DNA from: CAVZCK01 sp963798805
GTDB lineage: Bacteria; Pseudomonadota; Alphaproteobacteria; Rhizobiales; Rhodomicrobiaceae
Length of the DNA stretch: 64,000 nt
Direction: 5' to 3'
Assembly: GCA_963798805.1 (NCBI GenBank)
Contig: CAWCVC010000009.1
Location: forward strand, 1 to 64,000
Shown here: positions 53,363-61,398 of the stretch, piece by piece
Position numbering within the stretch: the first letter of the stretch is position 1
Layout of the letters: every line of letters begins with the position of its first letter
Translations under genes and position numbers: made by a program
The notes under the pieces: generated by a model
Database searches by the model: none
Seen by the model: only the letters and a program-made list of their open reading frames with translations
What the model was told of the DNA's origin: nothing

Positions 53363-54049
53363 ATGAAATCATCGACAATTCGGCGTCTCACCGTGGCGTT
53401 TACGTCACTGCCGCTTCTGGCCGCGACCGCCTTTCCAGCGTTCGCGCATCATATGACGGGTGGCAAGCTCCCGGACACATTCGCGACGGGGCTGCTCTCC
53501 GGTCTCGGTCACCCGATCATCGGTCTCGACCATTTCGCCTTCATCGCAGGCGTGGGGATCGTTTCAGCGTTTTTGCCGCGTGGACTGATCGGCATCATCG
53601 CCTTCGTACTCGCCACCATCGCTGGCTGCGCGCTGCATCTGATGAGCGTGACGATCCCGGCGCCGGAATTCCTCGTCGCGGCCTCGGTGCTTGTGGTCGG
53701 AGCGGCGATCATGACCGGCCGTCCGTTATCGATTCCAGTTGCCATGGTCATCTTCGCGCTGGCCGGGCTGTTCCACGGCTACGCCTATGGCGAGAGTATC
53801 TTCGGCGCCGAGCAGACGCCGCTCGCGGCCTATCTGGCCGGCTTCGCCATTATTCAGACCGCTATCGCGGCGGCGTTCATGATCGCGGTCCGCAGGCTGA
53901 AGTCGATGCATCTGGCCGGCGGCACGCCTGCAAGGCTTGCCGGCGCCATCATCGCTGGCGTCGGCCTCGCCTTTCTGGTCCAGAATGTCGAAAGCGTGAT
54001 CATTCCCGTTCCGGTCGCTACACACACGACGCAGACGCCCGGCGCATGA
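53363..54049 (+). CDS. hupE: HupE/UreJ-type cobalt transporter
   Basis: 228 residues with a signal peptide (VAFTSLPLLAATAFPAFAHH) and about six transmembrane segments. The metal-binding signature is HHMTGG at the mature N-terminus, GLGHPIIGLDHFAFIAGVGIVSAF (HPxxGxDHxxF) and GLFHGYAYGESIFG. HupE/UreJ proteins import nickel or cobalt; the B12 riboswitch upstream points to cobalt for corrin metalation. ATG 53363 has GGAGGAT upstream. The stop overlaps the cobW start (ATGA). Confidence 0.92.
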   Translation: MKSSTIRRLTVAFTSLPLLAATAFPAFAHHMTGGKLPDTFATGLLSGLGHPIIGLDHFAFIAGVGIVSAFLPRGLIGIIAFVLATIAGCALHLMSVTIPAPEFLVAASVLVVGAAIMTGRPLSIPVAMVIFALAGLFHGYAYGESIFGAEQTPLAAYLAGFAIIQTAIAAAFMIAVRRLKSMHLAGGTPARLAGAIIAGVGLAFLVQNVESVIIPVPVATHTTQTPGA

Positions 54050-55089
54050 CCTCACGCATTCCAACGACGATCATTACCGGCTTCCTCGGAGCCGGTAAGA
54101 CCACCTTAATTCGTCACCTGCTGCGCAATGCGGGCGGGCGGCGGATTGCGCTGGTCATCAACGAGTTCGGCAATGTTGGCGTCGACCGCAAGTTGCTCGC
54201 CGATTGCGGTGACGAGGCCTGCAGGGCGGATGATGTCATCGAGCTTGCGAATGGCTGCATCTGCTGCACCGTCGCCGACGATTTCATCCCGACCATGGAG
54301 ACGCTGATCGCGCGCGATCCCGCGCCCGATCATATCGTCATCGAGACCTCGGGGTTGGCGCTGCCGCAGCCGCTGGTACGCGCCTTTGCCTGGCCGCAGG
54401 TTCGCGCGCGGGTGACGGTCGACGGCGTCATCACGGTGATCGACGCACGAGCCGTTGCCGATGGCCGCTTTGCTGGCGATGAGGCGGCGATCGGCGCTCA
54501 GCGCGCGCAGGACGACAGCATCGACCATGACAGCCCGCTCGAAGAGCTGTTCGAGGATCAGCTCGCCTGCGCCGATCTGATCATTCTGAATAAGTCCGAT
54601 TTGATCGATGAGGCGGAGCGGGAGCGCGTGACGGAGATCATCGAGCGGGAAAAGCGTCCCGCCGCACAGATCATCCGTTCGGTCCGGGGCAAGCTGTCGC
54701 CTGATGTTCTCATCGGCCTTGGCGCGAATGCCGAGATTGACATGGAAAGCCGCCGCTCCCATCACGAGCTTGAGGGCGAGGCCGAGCACGATCACGACGA
54801 TTTCGAGAGCTTCGTCGTCGCAATGCCGCCGATCGATGATCCGCACGGGCTGTCGCGCCGGCTGATCGAGGCGGCGGGAGAAATGCCAATCCTGCGCGCC
54901 AAGGGCTTTCTCGCGGTCGCAAATAGGCCGATGCGGCTGGCTGTCCAAGGCGTGGGTCCCCGCGTCGACAGCTATTTCGACAGGCCATTGCGCGAGGGTG
55001 AGGCCGACGAGGGCCATCTGGTCATCATCGGCCTGAAGGGGATCGACCGCGCCGCAATCGCAGCCAAGCTTGGAGGTGTCGTCGCTTGA
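54046..55089 (+). CDS. cobW: CobW-family GTPase, cobalt chaperone for CobN
   Basis: 347 residues. Walker A is IITGFLGAGKTTLIRHLL, the metal-binding motif is ANGCICCTVADDF (CxCC), and the GTP-binding segment is LIILNKSDLID. A His/Asp-rich stretch (HHELEGEAEHDHDDFESF) may also bind metal. The C-terminal CobW_C domain has MPILRAKGFLAVANRPMRLAVQGVG. CobW is thought to load cobalt for the CobNST chelatase. It is translationally coupled to hupE and to the next gene (TTGA overlap). Confidence 0.95.
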   Translation: MTSRIPTTIITGFLGAGKTTLIRHLLRNAGGRRIALVINEFGNVGVDRKLLADCGDEACRADDVIELANGCICCTVADDFIPTMETLIARDPAPDHIVIETSGLALPQPLVRAFAWPQVRARVTVDGVITVIDARAVADGRFAGDEAAIGAQRAQDDSIDHDSPLEELFEDQLACADLIILNKSDLIDEAERERVTEIIEREKRPAAQIIRSVRGKLSPDVLIGLGANAEIDMESRRSHHELEGEAEHDHDDFESFVVAMPPIDDPHGLSRRLIEAAGEMPILRAKGFLAVANRPMRLAVQGVGPRVDSYFDRPLREGEADEGHLVIIGLKGIDRAAIAAKLGGVVA

Positions 55090-56201
55090 GCATCGCCGAA
55101 GCGCCGGTCACGCCGCCAAAGCCGGTGCCGACGCCTTGCATCGATGTCTGCACGATGGACGAGGCGACCGGCCTCTGTCTCGGCTGCGCCCGCACGGCGG
55201 AGGAGATCGCGGCCTGGCAGTCGGCCGAGCCGGGTTTCAAGCGCGCGGTGTGGGATGCTCTGCCCGCGCGCCGGGCGCGGCTGAAGATGACCGTCCATCG
55301 GTTGCCCTGGCTGGCCGAGGAATGCTCGGGGTTCATCGAGGACGCATTGACGTCACGCTCAGGTCGATGGCGGCTCGGCATTCATGGAGCGGAGGTGGAT
55401 TTCGCGGTCGGCGCGGATGAGCCGGCGGAGATTCTGAGCGATGCCGAGGCTGTTTCGGCCGTAACGCCACGTTTTGCACTACGTCTCCTGAAGCACGAGA
55501 AGACAATCCCGATTTCCTTCGGAGGCTATGGCACGAATAGTGCGGTAAGCTTCCCGTGTCGTCTCGGGCGGCCGAAAGCCGGACCGGGACCCACTCGCAT
55601 TTCAGCCGGCGCTGCGGCTGGTTGCGAGGCGATTGGGCCCCGGCTCGAAGGCCAGGGCGACGCAAGGCGCGAGTTCGCCGATGAGCAGCAGGCGATCGGC
55701 TTCGTGCTGCCGCGAGGGCGCGTGAAATTGCGGAAAGCACCAGGCCTGAATCCGCTCGGGCCAGACCGCGATGCCATCATAGAGCGGCATCGACACTCGG
55801 CGCTTTACGACACCGGGATCGGCGCAGGTCTGGCCGCGCGAATTTGTCTGCGCACCGCCGATCCCGAGCTTGCAGCCCGCCTGTACTCACTTCGTCACCC
55901 CGAAAGCCCGGAGGGCTGTCCGGGGTCCCGTGCTGAATCGCCTCACGCGACCCCGGACAATGCCTGCGGCATTTCCGGGGTGACACCAAAAGACCGGCTG
56001 AATGCGTTGATTTCAGAGGCAAGGCAGCAAGCATTCGACATCGTCGTTGAAACCGGCCTCGGCCGCGCAGAGGTCTTCGCGCCGGTAGACACGTTCTGCC
56101 TCAACCTCGAACGGCTCACCGAGCCTCGCGAGCTACCGCCCGGCTGGGAGTTGAAGCCGGTTTTCGCGCTCGGCGCGCTCTTTTATCCGGGGCAGCGCTG
56201 A
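55086..56201 (+). CDS. DUF1289-containing protein of the cob operon, interrupted by in-frame repeats
   Basis: 371 residues from a TTG at 55086 overlapping the cobW stop. The N-terminus is a DUF1289 Cys motif (PTPCIDVCTMDEATGLCLGCARTAEEIAAW). The rest (FAVGADEPAEILSDAEAVSAVTPRFALRLLKHEKTIPISF... and ISEARQQAFDIVVETGLGRAEVFAPVDTFCLNLERLTEPRELPPGWELKPVFALGALFYPGQR) is a domain I do not recognise. Two palindromic repeats (55559-55662 and 55894-55984) are read in frame as Pro/Gly/Arg-rich inserts. The stop touches the cobN start. Function unknown; a link to cobalamin is by position. Confidence 0.75.
   Translation: MSIAEAPVTPPKPVPTPCIDVCTMDEATGLCLGCARTAEEIAAWQSAEPGFKRAVWDALPARRARLKMTVHRLPWLAEECSGFIEDALTSRSGRWRLGIHGAEVDFAVGADEPAEILSDAEAVSAVTPRFALRLLKHEKTIPISFGGYGTNSAVSFPCRLGRPKAGPGPTRISAGAAAGCEAIGPRLEGQGDARREFADEQQAIGFVLPRGRVKLRKAPGLNPLGPDRDAIIERHRHSALYDTGIGAGLAARICLRTADPELAARLYSLRHPESPEGCPGSRAESPHATPDNACGISGVTPKDRLNALISEARQQAFDIVVETGLGRAEVFAPVDTFCLNLERLTEPRELPPGWELKPVFALGALFYPGQR
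55559..55662 (+). repeat. In-frame palindromic repeat, copy A
   Basis: About 104 bases, starting TCGTCTCGGGCGGCCG and ending GGCCAGGGCGACG, read as RLGRPKAGPGPTRISAG... inside the DUF1289-containing gene. It aligns along its length with 58615-58717 in cobN: shared blocks are CGGCCG, CCGGGACCCA, CAGC and TTGGGCCCCGG. Ends are complementary (CGTC and GACG). Confidence 0.8.
55894..55984 (+). repeat. In-frame long-hairpin repeat, copy C
   Basis: About 91 bases. The left arm GTCACCCCGAAAGCCCGG and GTCCGGGGTC pair with the right arm GACCCCGGAC and CCGGGGTGAC, making a long interrupted hairpin. It is translated as HPESPEGCPGSRAESPHATPDNACGISGVT without breaking the frame. Similar in style to the mobile palindromic repeats common between genes in rhizobial genomes. 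Confidence 0.8.
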
Positions 56202-59200
56202 TGCATCTGCTCGTCACCCAGTCCGGCACCATCGACGACGGCGCCGAGCCGCGCGATCTCGGCCAGACGCCCGGCGACATCGTGGTGATCTCGGCCGCCG
56301 AGACCGAGCTGGCGCTGCTTGCTCGCGCGCATCACCTCCTTGCCGCCGCATCGCCGCAGCCGTCCCTGCGTCTCGTCAATCTGATGCAGCTCAGGCACAA
56401 TTTCTCTGTCGATCTGTATGCAGACAAGACGCTGAGCCGCGCGCAGCTCGTCGTGCTGCGGCTGCTCGGCGGCAAGAGCTATTGGCCGTATGGACTCGAG
56501 CGGCTGACAGAGCTGGCGCGGGAAGGTGCGTTTGTGCTGGCTGTGATGCCAGGCGACGACAAACCCGATCCGATGTTCGACGGTTTGTCGACGGTTGGCG
56601 GCGACCAGCGCGATGCGCTCTGGGCCTATCTACGCGAAGGCGGCCCTGACAATGCCGCCGCCTTCCTGAACGCCGCGGCCGCGATCCTTAGTGGTTCCGA
56701 GCTTCCACCGCCGGCACGGCCGCTGCCAAAGGCCGGGCTTTACTGGCCGGGCGCCATTCATGCCGATCTCGATGCTATCCCCAGCTGGTGGTGCAAGGAT
56801 AAGCCTGTCGCCGCACTGATCTTCTACCGTGCACTAATGCAGTCCGGGGATTTAGCCGCCGTCGGCGCGCTCATCGAAAGCCTCGCAGCGCAAGGACTCA
56901 ATCCTCTGCCGGTCTATGTCACCAGCCTGCGCGACGAAGCCTGCATCGGCTTTCTTCGCTCCACATTCGAGATGGCGCAGCCCGATATCATCCTCAACAG
57001 CACCGCCTTCGCCGCTGGGATCGCCTCACGTACCGACCACCCCGCGTCACCATTCGCAGGACTCGACGCCATGGTGCTGCAAGTCGTGTTCTCGGGTGAA
57101 AGCGAGGAAAGCTGGGCGAGCCGCACGTGCGGTTTGACGCCGCAAGGCATCGCAATGCATGTGGCGCTGCCGGAGGTCGACGGCCGTGTGCTGACGCGCG
57201 CGGTCTCCTTTAGGCATGACAGTGGGTTCGATCCGGCGACGGAGCATTATCCGACCTGCGCCAAGCCGAAGCCGGACCGCGTGGACTTCGTGGCGCGCCT
57301 CGCCACTGCATGGACGAGCTTGCGGCGGACGGCGCCGGGCGAGCGCAAAGTGGCCCTGGTCCTTGCCAACTACCCCAACCGCGACTCGCGCCTTGCCAAT
57401 GGCGTCGGCCTGGACACGCCGCAAAGCGCCATCGAGATCCTCACTGCGTTGAAGCGTGCGGGCTATCAAATCGGTGCGATCCCCGCCAACGGCAACGCTC
57501 TGATCGAAGCCCTGCAGACTGGACCGACGAACGCGACCATCAACGCGCGCGAAATTACTGAGCGCCTGCCGCTCGATCGATATCTCGCAAGCTTCGATCA
57601 GTTGCCGGAGCGTATCCGCGCAGAGGTAACAGAGCGCTGGGGACCGCCTAAAAACGATCCCTTCTTCTCAGGGGATGCCTTTGCCATCCCTGCTTTGCGC
57701 TTCGGCAATATCGCGGTCGGCATCCAGCCCGCGCGCGGCTACAATATCGACCCGAAGGGCAGCTATCACGACCCGGCGCTCGTGCCGCCGCATGGCTATT
57801 TCGCCTTTTATGTCTGGCTGCGAGAGGTTATGGGCATGCACGCCGTCATCCATCTCGGCAAGCACGGCAACCTGGAGTGGCTGCCCGGCAAGGCGCTGGC
57901 GCTGTCCGAAGCGTGCTATCCGGAAGCCGTGCTTGGCCCGCTGCCGAATATCTATCCGTTCATCGTCAACGACCCCGGCGAAGGCAGCCAAGCCAAGCGC
58001 CGCGCCGCCGCCGTCATCATCGACCATCTGACGCCGCCGATGACGCGCGCCGAGACTTACGGCGAGCTGAAAGAGCTGGAAGCGCTGGTTGACGAATATT
58101 ACGAGGCGACCAGCGTCGACGAACCTCGCCGCCGGCACCTGGCAGGCGAGATCCTCGCGGCCTCGGCGCGGCTCGGGCTCGACAAGGATTGCGGCATTGA
58201 TCCGACCGGCCCGCAAGCCGAGGCGCTCACCGCGCTCGACAATCATCTCTGTGAGCTGAAGGAAATGCAGATCCGCGACGGGCTGCATGTTTTCGGGCGC
58301 GCGCCGGCCGGCCGGGAGCGTACGGACCTGCTCGTCGCGCTGGCGAGGGTGCCGCGCGGCGAAGCAGTCGGCAGCGATGCGTCGTTGATCTCGGCGCTCG
58401 CCGCCGATTTGGGTCTTGAAGGCTTCGACCCGCTCGGCTGCAAGCTCGGCGAGCCTTGGCTCGGGCCACGCCTGGCCTGTCTCGCCGATCTGAGCAACGC
58501 ACCATGGCGCACCAACGGCGACACGGTCGAACGGCTCGAAATCCTCGCCCAGAAACTCGTCGCCGACATTACTCCTTTGGACCATTTGACCAATGCAGGG
58601 AACTTTACAATTCGTCGTCCCGGACGGCCGTCAGGCCGAGCCGGGACCCATTCACCTCACAGCAATCTCGGCACCGAAGGCAACGGCATTGGGCCCCGGA
58701 TCAAGTCCGGGGCGACGGAAGAGCTGTTACCGGCGGCATTGTCCAATGATTGGAAGCGAACGCGCGTCGTACTTGACGAAATCCGCGGCATGTTGGCGCC
58801 CAAGGTCGATCAATCCGGTGGCGCCGAAATAACCGGGCTCCTCACGGCTCTCAACGGCTGCTTCGTTGCGCCCGGCCCGTCCGGTGCGCCGACGCGAGGA
58901 CGCCCCGATGTGCTGCCGACCGGCCGCAATTTCTACTCGCTCGACAGCCGCACCGCGCCAACTCCGGCCGCCTGGGAGCTGGGGCGCAAATCTGCAGAGT
59001 TGGTGATCGAGCGCTATGTGCAGGACCATGGCGACTGGCCGCGCTCGCTCGCAATCAGCGCCTGGGGCACCGCGAATATGCGCACCGGCGGCGACGATGT
59101 CGCGCAAACTCTGGCGCTGATGGGCGTCAAACCAAGCTGGGAGCCCGCATCGCGCCGTGTCACCGGCTTCGAGATCATCCCGCTCGCAAAGCTCGGCCGG

Positions 59201-60115
59201 CCGCGCGTGGACGTGACGTTCCGCGTGTCGGGTTTCTTCCGCGACGCATTTCCGGCGCAGATCGATCTCCTCGACAGTGCCGTTCGCGCGGTCGCCGCGC
59301 TCGATGAGCCGGCGGAAGATAATCCGCTTGCTGCCAATGCCGCCCGCGACGCCGCCAGGCTCATCAGCGACGGTCTGCCTGAAAAAGCCGCGCACCGTCT
59401 CGCCAACGCGCGCGTTTTCGGCTCGAAGCCGGGCGCGTACGGCGCGGGTCTGCAGACCCTGATCGACGAGGGGCTTTGGAAGACGGAAGCGGACTTCGCC
59501 GATGCCTATCTCGAATGGGGCCAATATGCCTACGGCGCGGGTCTCAAAGGCCGGGCGGAGCGCAAGGCACTCGAACGGCTGATCGCCGGCCTCGACGCCA
59601 TCCTGCACAATCAGGACAATCGCGAGCACGACATCCTCGACAGCGACGACTACTACCAGTTCGAGGGGGGGCTCGCGACAGCCGCGAAAACACTGAGCGG
59701 CAGGGCGGTGCATGTTTATCACAACGACCATTCGCGACCCGAGCGCCCCGTCATCCGCGCGCTCGAGGAAGAGATCGGCCGCGTCGTGCGCGCCCGCGCC
59801 GCCAACCCGAAATGGATCGCCGGCATCATGCGGCACGGTTATAAGGGTGCGTTCGAGATCGCGGCGACGGTCGACTATCTCTTCGCCTTCGCGGCAACGA
59901 CCGGCGCGGTCGGCGATCATCATTTCGAAGCGGTTTACGACGCTTATATAGCCGACGAGGCAGTGCGCAATTTTCTGGCGGAGAACAACCGCGCGGCGCT
60001 TGCCGATATCGCGAACCGCTTCTGCGAAGCGATCGAACGGGGCCTCTGGACGCCAAAGAGCAATTCGGCAATGGTCACGTTGCTTAAGCAGGGCCGAAAG
60101 GACCCCATGTCATGA
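56201..60115 (+). CDS. cobN: Cobaltochelatase subunit CobN
   Basis: 1304 residues, the normal size for the large subunit of the ATP-dependent CobNST chelatase that inserts cobalt into hydrogenobyrinic acid a,c-diamide. Family blocks include ALVLANYPNRDSRLANGVGLDTPQSAIEIL, FGNIAVGIQPARGYNIDPKGSYHDPALVPPHGYFAFY, MHAVIHLGKHGNLEWLPGKALALS, GCFVAPGPSGAPTRGRPDVLPTGRNFYSLDSR, AISAWGTANMRTGGDDVAQTLALMG and MRHGYKGAFEIAATVDYLFAFAATTG. A palindromic repeat is inserted in frame at 58615-58717, in a variable linker just before the GPSGAPTRGR block. The stop overlaps the next gene (ATGA). Confidence 0.96.
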   Translation: MHLLVTQSGTIDDGAEPRDLGQTPGDIVVISAAETELALLARAHHLLAAASPQPSLRLVNLMQLRHNFSVDLYADKTLSRAQLVVLRLLGGKSYWPYGLERLTELAREGAFVLAVMPGDDKPDPMFDGLSTVGGDQRDALWAYLREGGPDNAAAFLNAAAAILSGSELPPPARPLPKAGLYWPGAIHADLDAIPSWWCKDKPVAALIFYRALMQSGDLAAVGALIESLAAQGLNPLPVYVTSLRDEACIGFLRSTFEMAQPDIILNSTAFAAGIASRTDHPASPFAGLDAMVLQVVFSGESEESWASRTCGLTPQGIAMHVALPEVDGRVLTRAVSFRHDSGFDPATEHYPTCAKPKPDRVDFVARLATAWTSLRRTAPGERKVALVLANYPNRDSRLANGVGLDTPQSAIEILTALKRAGYQIGAIPANGNALIEALQTGPTNATINAREITERLPLDRYLASFDQLPERIRAEVTERWGPPKNDPFFSGDAFAIPALRFGNIAVGIQPARGYNIDPKGSYHDPALVPPHGYFAFYVWLREVMGMHAVIHLGKHGNLEWLPGKALALSEACYPEAVLGPLPNIYPFIVNDPGEGSQAKRRAAAVIIDHLTPPMTRAETYGELKELEALVDEYYEATSVDEPRRRHLAGEILAASARLGLDKDCGIDPTGPQAEALTALDNHLCELKEMQIRDGLHVFGRAPAGRERTDLLVALARVPRGEAVGSDASLISALAADLGLEGFDPLGCKLGEPWLGPRLACLADLSNAPWRTNGDTVERLEILAQKLVADITPLDHLTNAGNFTIRRPGRPSGRAGTHSPHSNLGTEGNGIGPRIKSGATEELLPAALSNDWKRTRVVLDEIRGMLAPKVDQSGGAEITGLLTALNGCFVAPGPSGAPTRGRPDVLPTGRNFYSLDSRTAPTPAAWELGRKSAELVIERYVQDHGDWPRSLAISAWGTANMRTGGDDVAQTLALMGVKPSWEPASRRVTGFEIIPLAKLGRPRVDVTFRVSGFFRDAFPAQIDLLDSAVRAVAALDEPAEDNPLAANAARDAARLISDGLPEKAAHRLANARVFGSKPGAYGAGLQTLIDEGLWKTEADFADAYLEWGQYAYGAGLKGRAERKALERLIAGLDAILHNQDNREHDILDSDDYYQFEGGLATAAKTLSGRAVHVYHNDHSRPERPVIRALEEEIGRVVRARAANPKWIAGIMRHGYKGAFEIAATVDYLFAFAATTGAVGDHHFEAVYDAYIADEAVRNFLAENNRAALADIANRFCEAIERGLWTPKSNSAMVTLLKQGRKDPMS
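58615..58717 (+). repeat. In-frame palindromic repeat, copy B, inside cobN
   Basis: About 103 bases, starting TCGTCCCGGACGGCCG and ending TCCGGGGCGACG. It is read as RRPGRPSGRAGTHSPHSNLGTEGNGIGPRIKSGAT in CobN. It aligns with copy A at 55559-55662. The right arm alone is a hairpin (CCCCGGATCAAGTCCGGGG). Confidence 0.85.
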
Positions 60116-60501
60116 CCTCGCAGACCGGACGATGCCTATGCGGTGCTGTGCGTTACCGCTTTTCCGGCGAAATACTGTGGCGTGCCCATTGCCATTGCGA
60201 AAGCTGCCGGCGCAATACGGGCTCGCCGGTCACGACCTTCTTCGCGGTCCGCAAGCAAGGCTTCGCCTTTGAGGGTGACGAACCGGCGGCCTACGCCTCA
60301 TCGCCGGGAGTTGTGCGCCGGTTCTGCCGGACCTGCGGCACCCCGATGTCCTACGAATATTCGGCCAAGCCGGATGAGATTCATCTGTATGCTGTCAGCC
60401 TGGACAATTCCGCGAGTTTCGCGCCGGAGCGTCATGATTTCTGGAATGAGCGGGTTCCATGGCTGACCGTCAGCGACGATTTGCAGAAGCACGAGGGATG
60501 A
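60112..60501 (+). CDS. GFA-family (CENP-V/GFA domain) protein
   Basis: 129 residues. Zinc-site Cys motifs: GRCLCGAVRYRFSG, HCHCESCRRNTGSPVTTFFAV and RRFCRTCGTPMSYEY. The fold is that of glutathione-dependent formaldehyde-activating enzyme-like proteins; most members have unknown substrates. It overlaps both cobN and cobO by 4 bases, so it is translated within the cobalamin operon, though no GFA role in B12 synthesis is known to me. Confidence 0.92.
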   Translation: MTSQTGRCLCGAVRYRFSGEILWRAHCHCESCRRNTGSPVTTFFAVRKQGFAFEGDEPAAYASSPGVVRRFCRTCGTPMSYEYSAKPDEIHLYAVSLDNSASFAPERHDFWNERVPWLTVSDDLQKHEG

Positions 60502-61121
60502 CAATGAGCGAGCGTTCCGAAGAGTTTGCACGTCACGCCGAGAAAATGGCCAAGAAAAAAGCCTCGCGCGACAAGATCATGGCCACCAAGATCGAGGAGC
60601 GCGGCCTCGTCATCGTCCACACCGGAAAGGGTAAGGGCAAATCCACCGCGGCGTTCGGCATGATCTTTCGAGCCATTGCCCATCAGATGCCCTGCGCAGT
60701 CGTGCAATTCATCAAGGGCGGCACGGAGACCGGAGAACGGACGCTCATCACCGAGCATTTCTCCGACATTTGCCAGTTCCACGCTATGGGCGAAGGCTTC
60801 ACCTGGGAGACGCGGGACCGCGAGCGCGACATCGCCCATGCGCGCGCCGCCTGGGAGAAGGCCAAGGAGCTGATCCGTGATCCGAAGATCCGCCTGGTGC
60901 TCCTCGACGAGCTGAACATCGCACTTCGCTACGATTATGTGCCGCTCAAGGACGTGCTCGATTTTCTGGCAAAGGAAAAGCCCGCGGACACGCATGTGAT
61001 CATCACCGGCCGCAACGCCGATGAAGCGCTCATCGAGGCCGCCGATCTCGTCACGGAAATGACGCTGATCAAGCATCCCTTCCGCTCCGGTGTAAAGGCG
61101 CAGGCAGGCATCGAGTTTTGA
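60498..61121 (+). CDS. cobO: Cob(I)yrinic acid a,c-diamide adenosyltransferase
   Basis: 207 residues from ATG 60498 (overlapping the previous stop) or ATG 60504. Characteristic segments are KKKASRDKIMATKIEERGLVIVHTGKGKGKSTAAFGMIFRAIAH (P-loop), VVQFIKGGTETGERTLI, VLLDELNIALRYDYVPL and THVIITGRNADEALIEAADLVTEMTLIKHPFRSGVKAQAGIEF at the C-terminus. It adenosylates the corrinoid cobalt. Family CobA/CobO (BtuR type). Its stop overlaps the start of the broken yrhK gene. Confidence 0.96.
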   Translation: MTMSERSEEFARHAEKMAKKKASRDKIMATKIEERGLVIVHTGKGKGKSTAAFGMIFRAIAHQMPCAVVQFIKGGTETGERTLITEHFSDICQFHAMGEGFTWETRDRERDIAHARAAWEKAKELIRDPKIRLVLLDELNIALRYDYVPLKDVLDFLAKEKPADTHVIITGRNADEALIEAADLVTEMTLIKHPFRSGVKAQAGIEF

Positions 61122-61398
61122 TGTTCAAACCGGAGCTTTTCGACGCCACGCCGGAGCACAGCCGCGTCTATGGTCTTTATGAGCGGCTTTATACGACGAC
61201 CTCGTCGCCGCTCTTCTGTTCCTGCTTGGCAGCTTCCTGTTCTTTGACCCGGCGCTTCAGTTTTACGGGACCGGGATGTTCGTAGGGGGGTCTTGCTTTT
61301 TCGCGGCACGGCCCGGCGTCCGCTTCATGCGTGAATTTCATCTGGCACGGCTACCATTGCCTGACTATGACAAGCAAACCAACAGACGGGCGTCGTAA
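61121..61398 (+). pseudogene. YrhK-domain membrane protein, frameshifted
   Basis: Starts MFKPELFDATPEHSRVYGLYERLYTT at 61121 (overlapping the cobO stop) and then shifts near 61190-61202. The next frame continues DLVAALLFLLGSFLFFDPALQFYGTGMFVGGSCFFAARPGVRFMREFHLARLP, a YrhK-like two-helix domain, to a stop at 61398. The 3' end overlaps cobQ. Either a decayed gene or one missing base. Confidence 0.7.
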
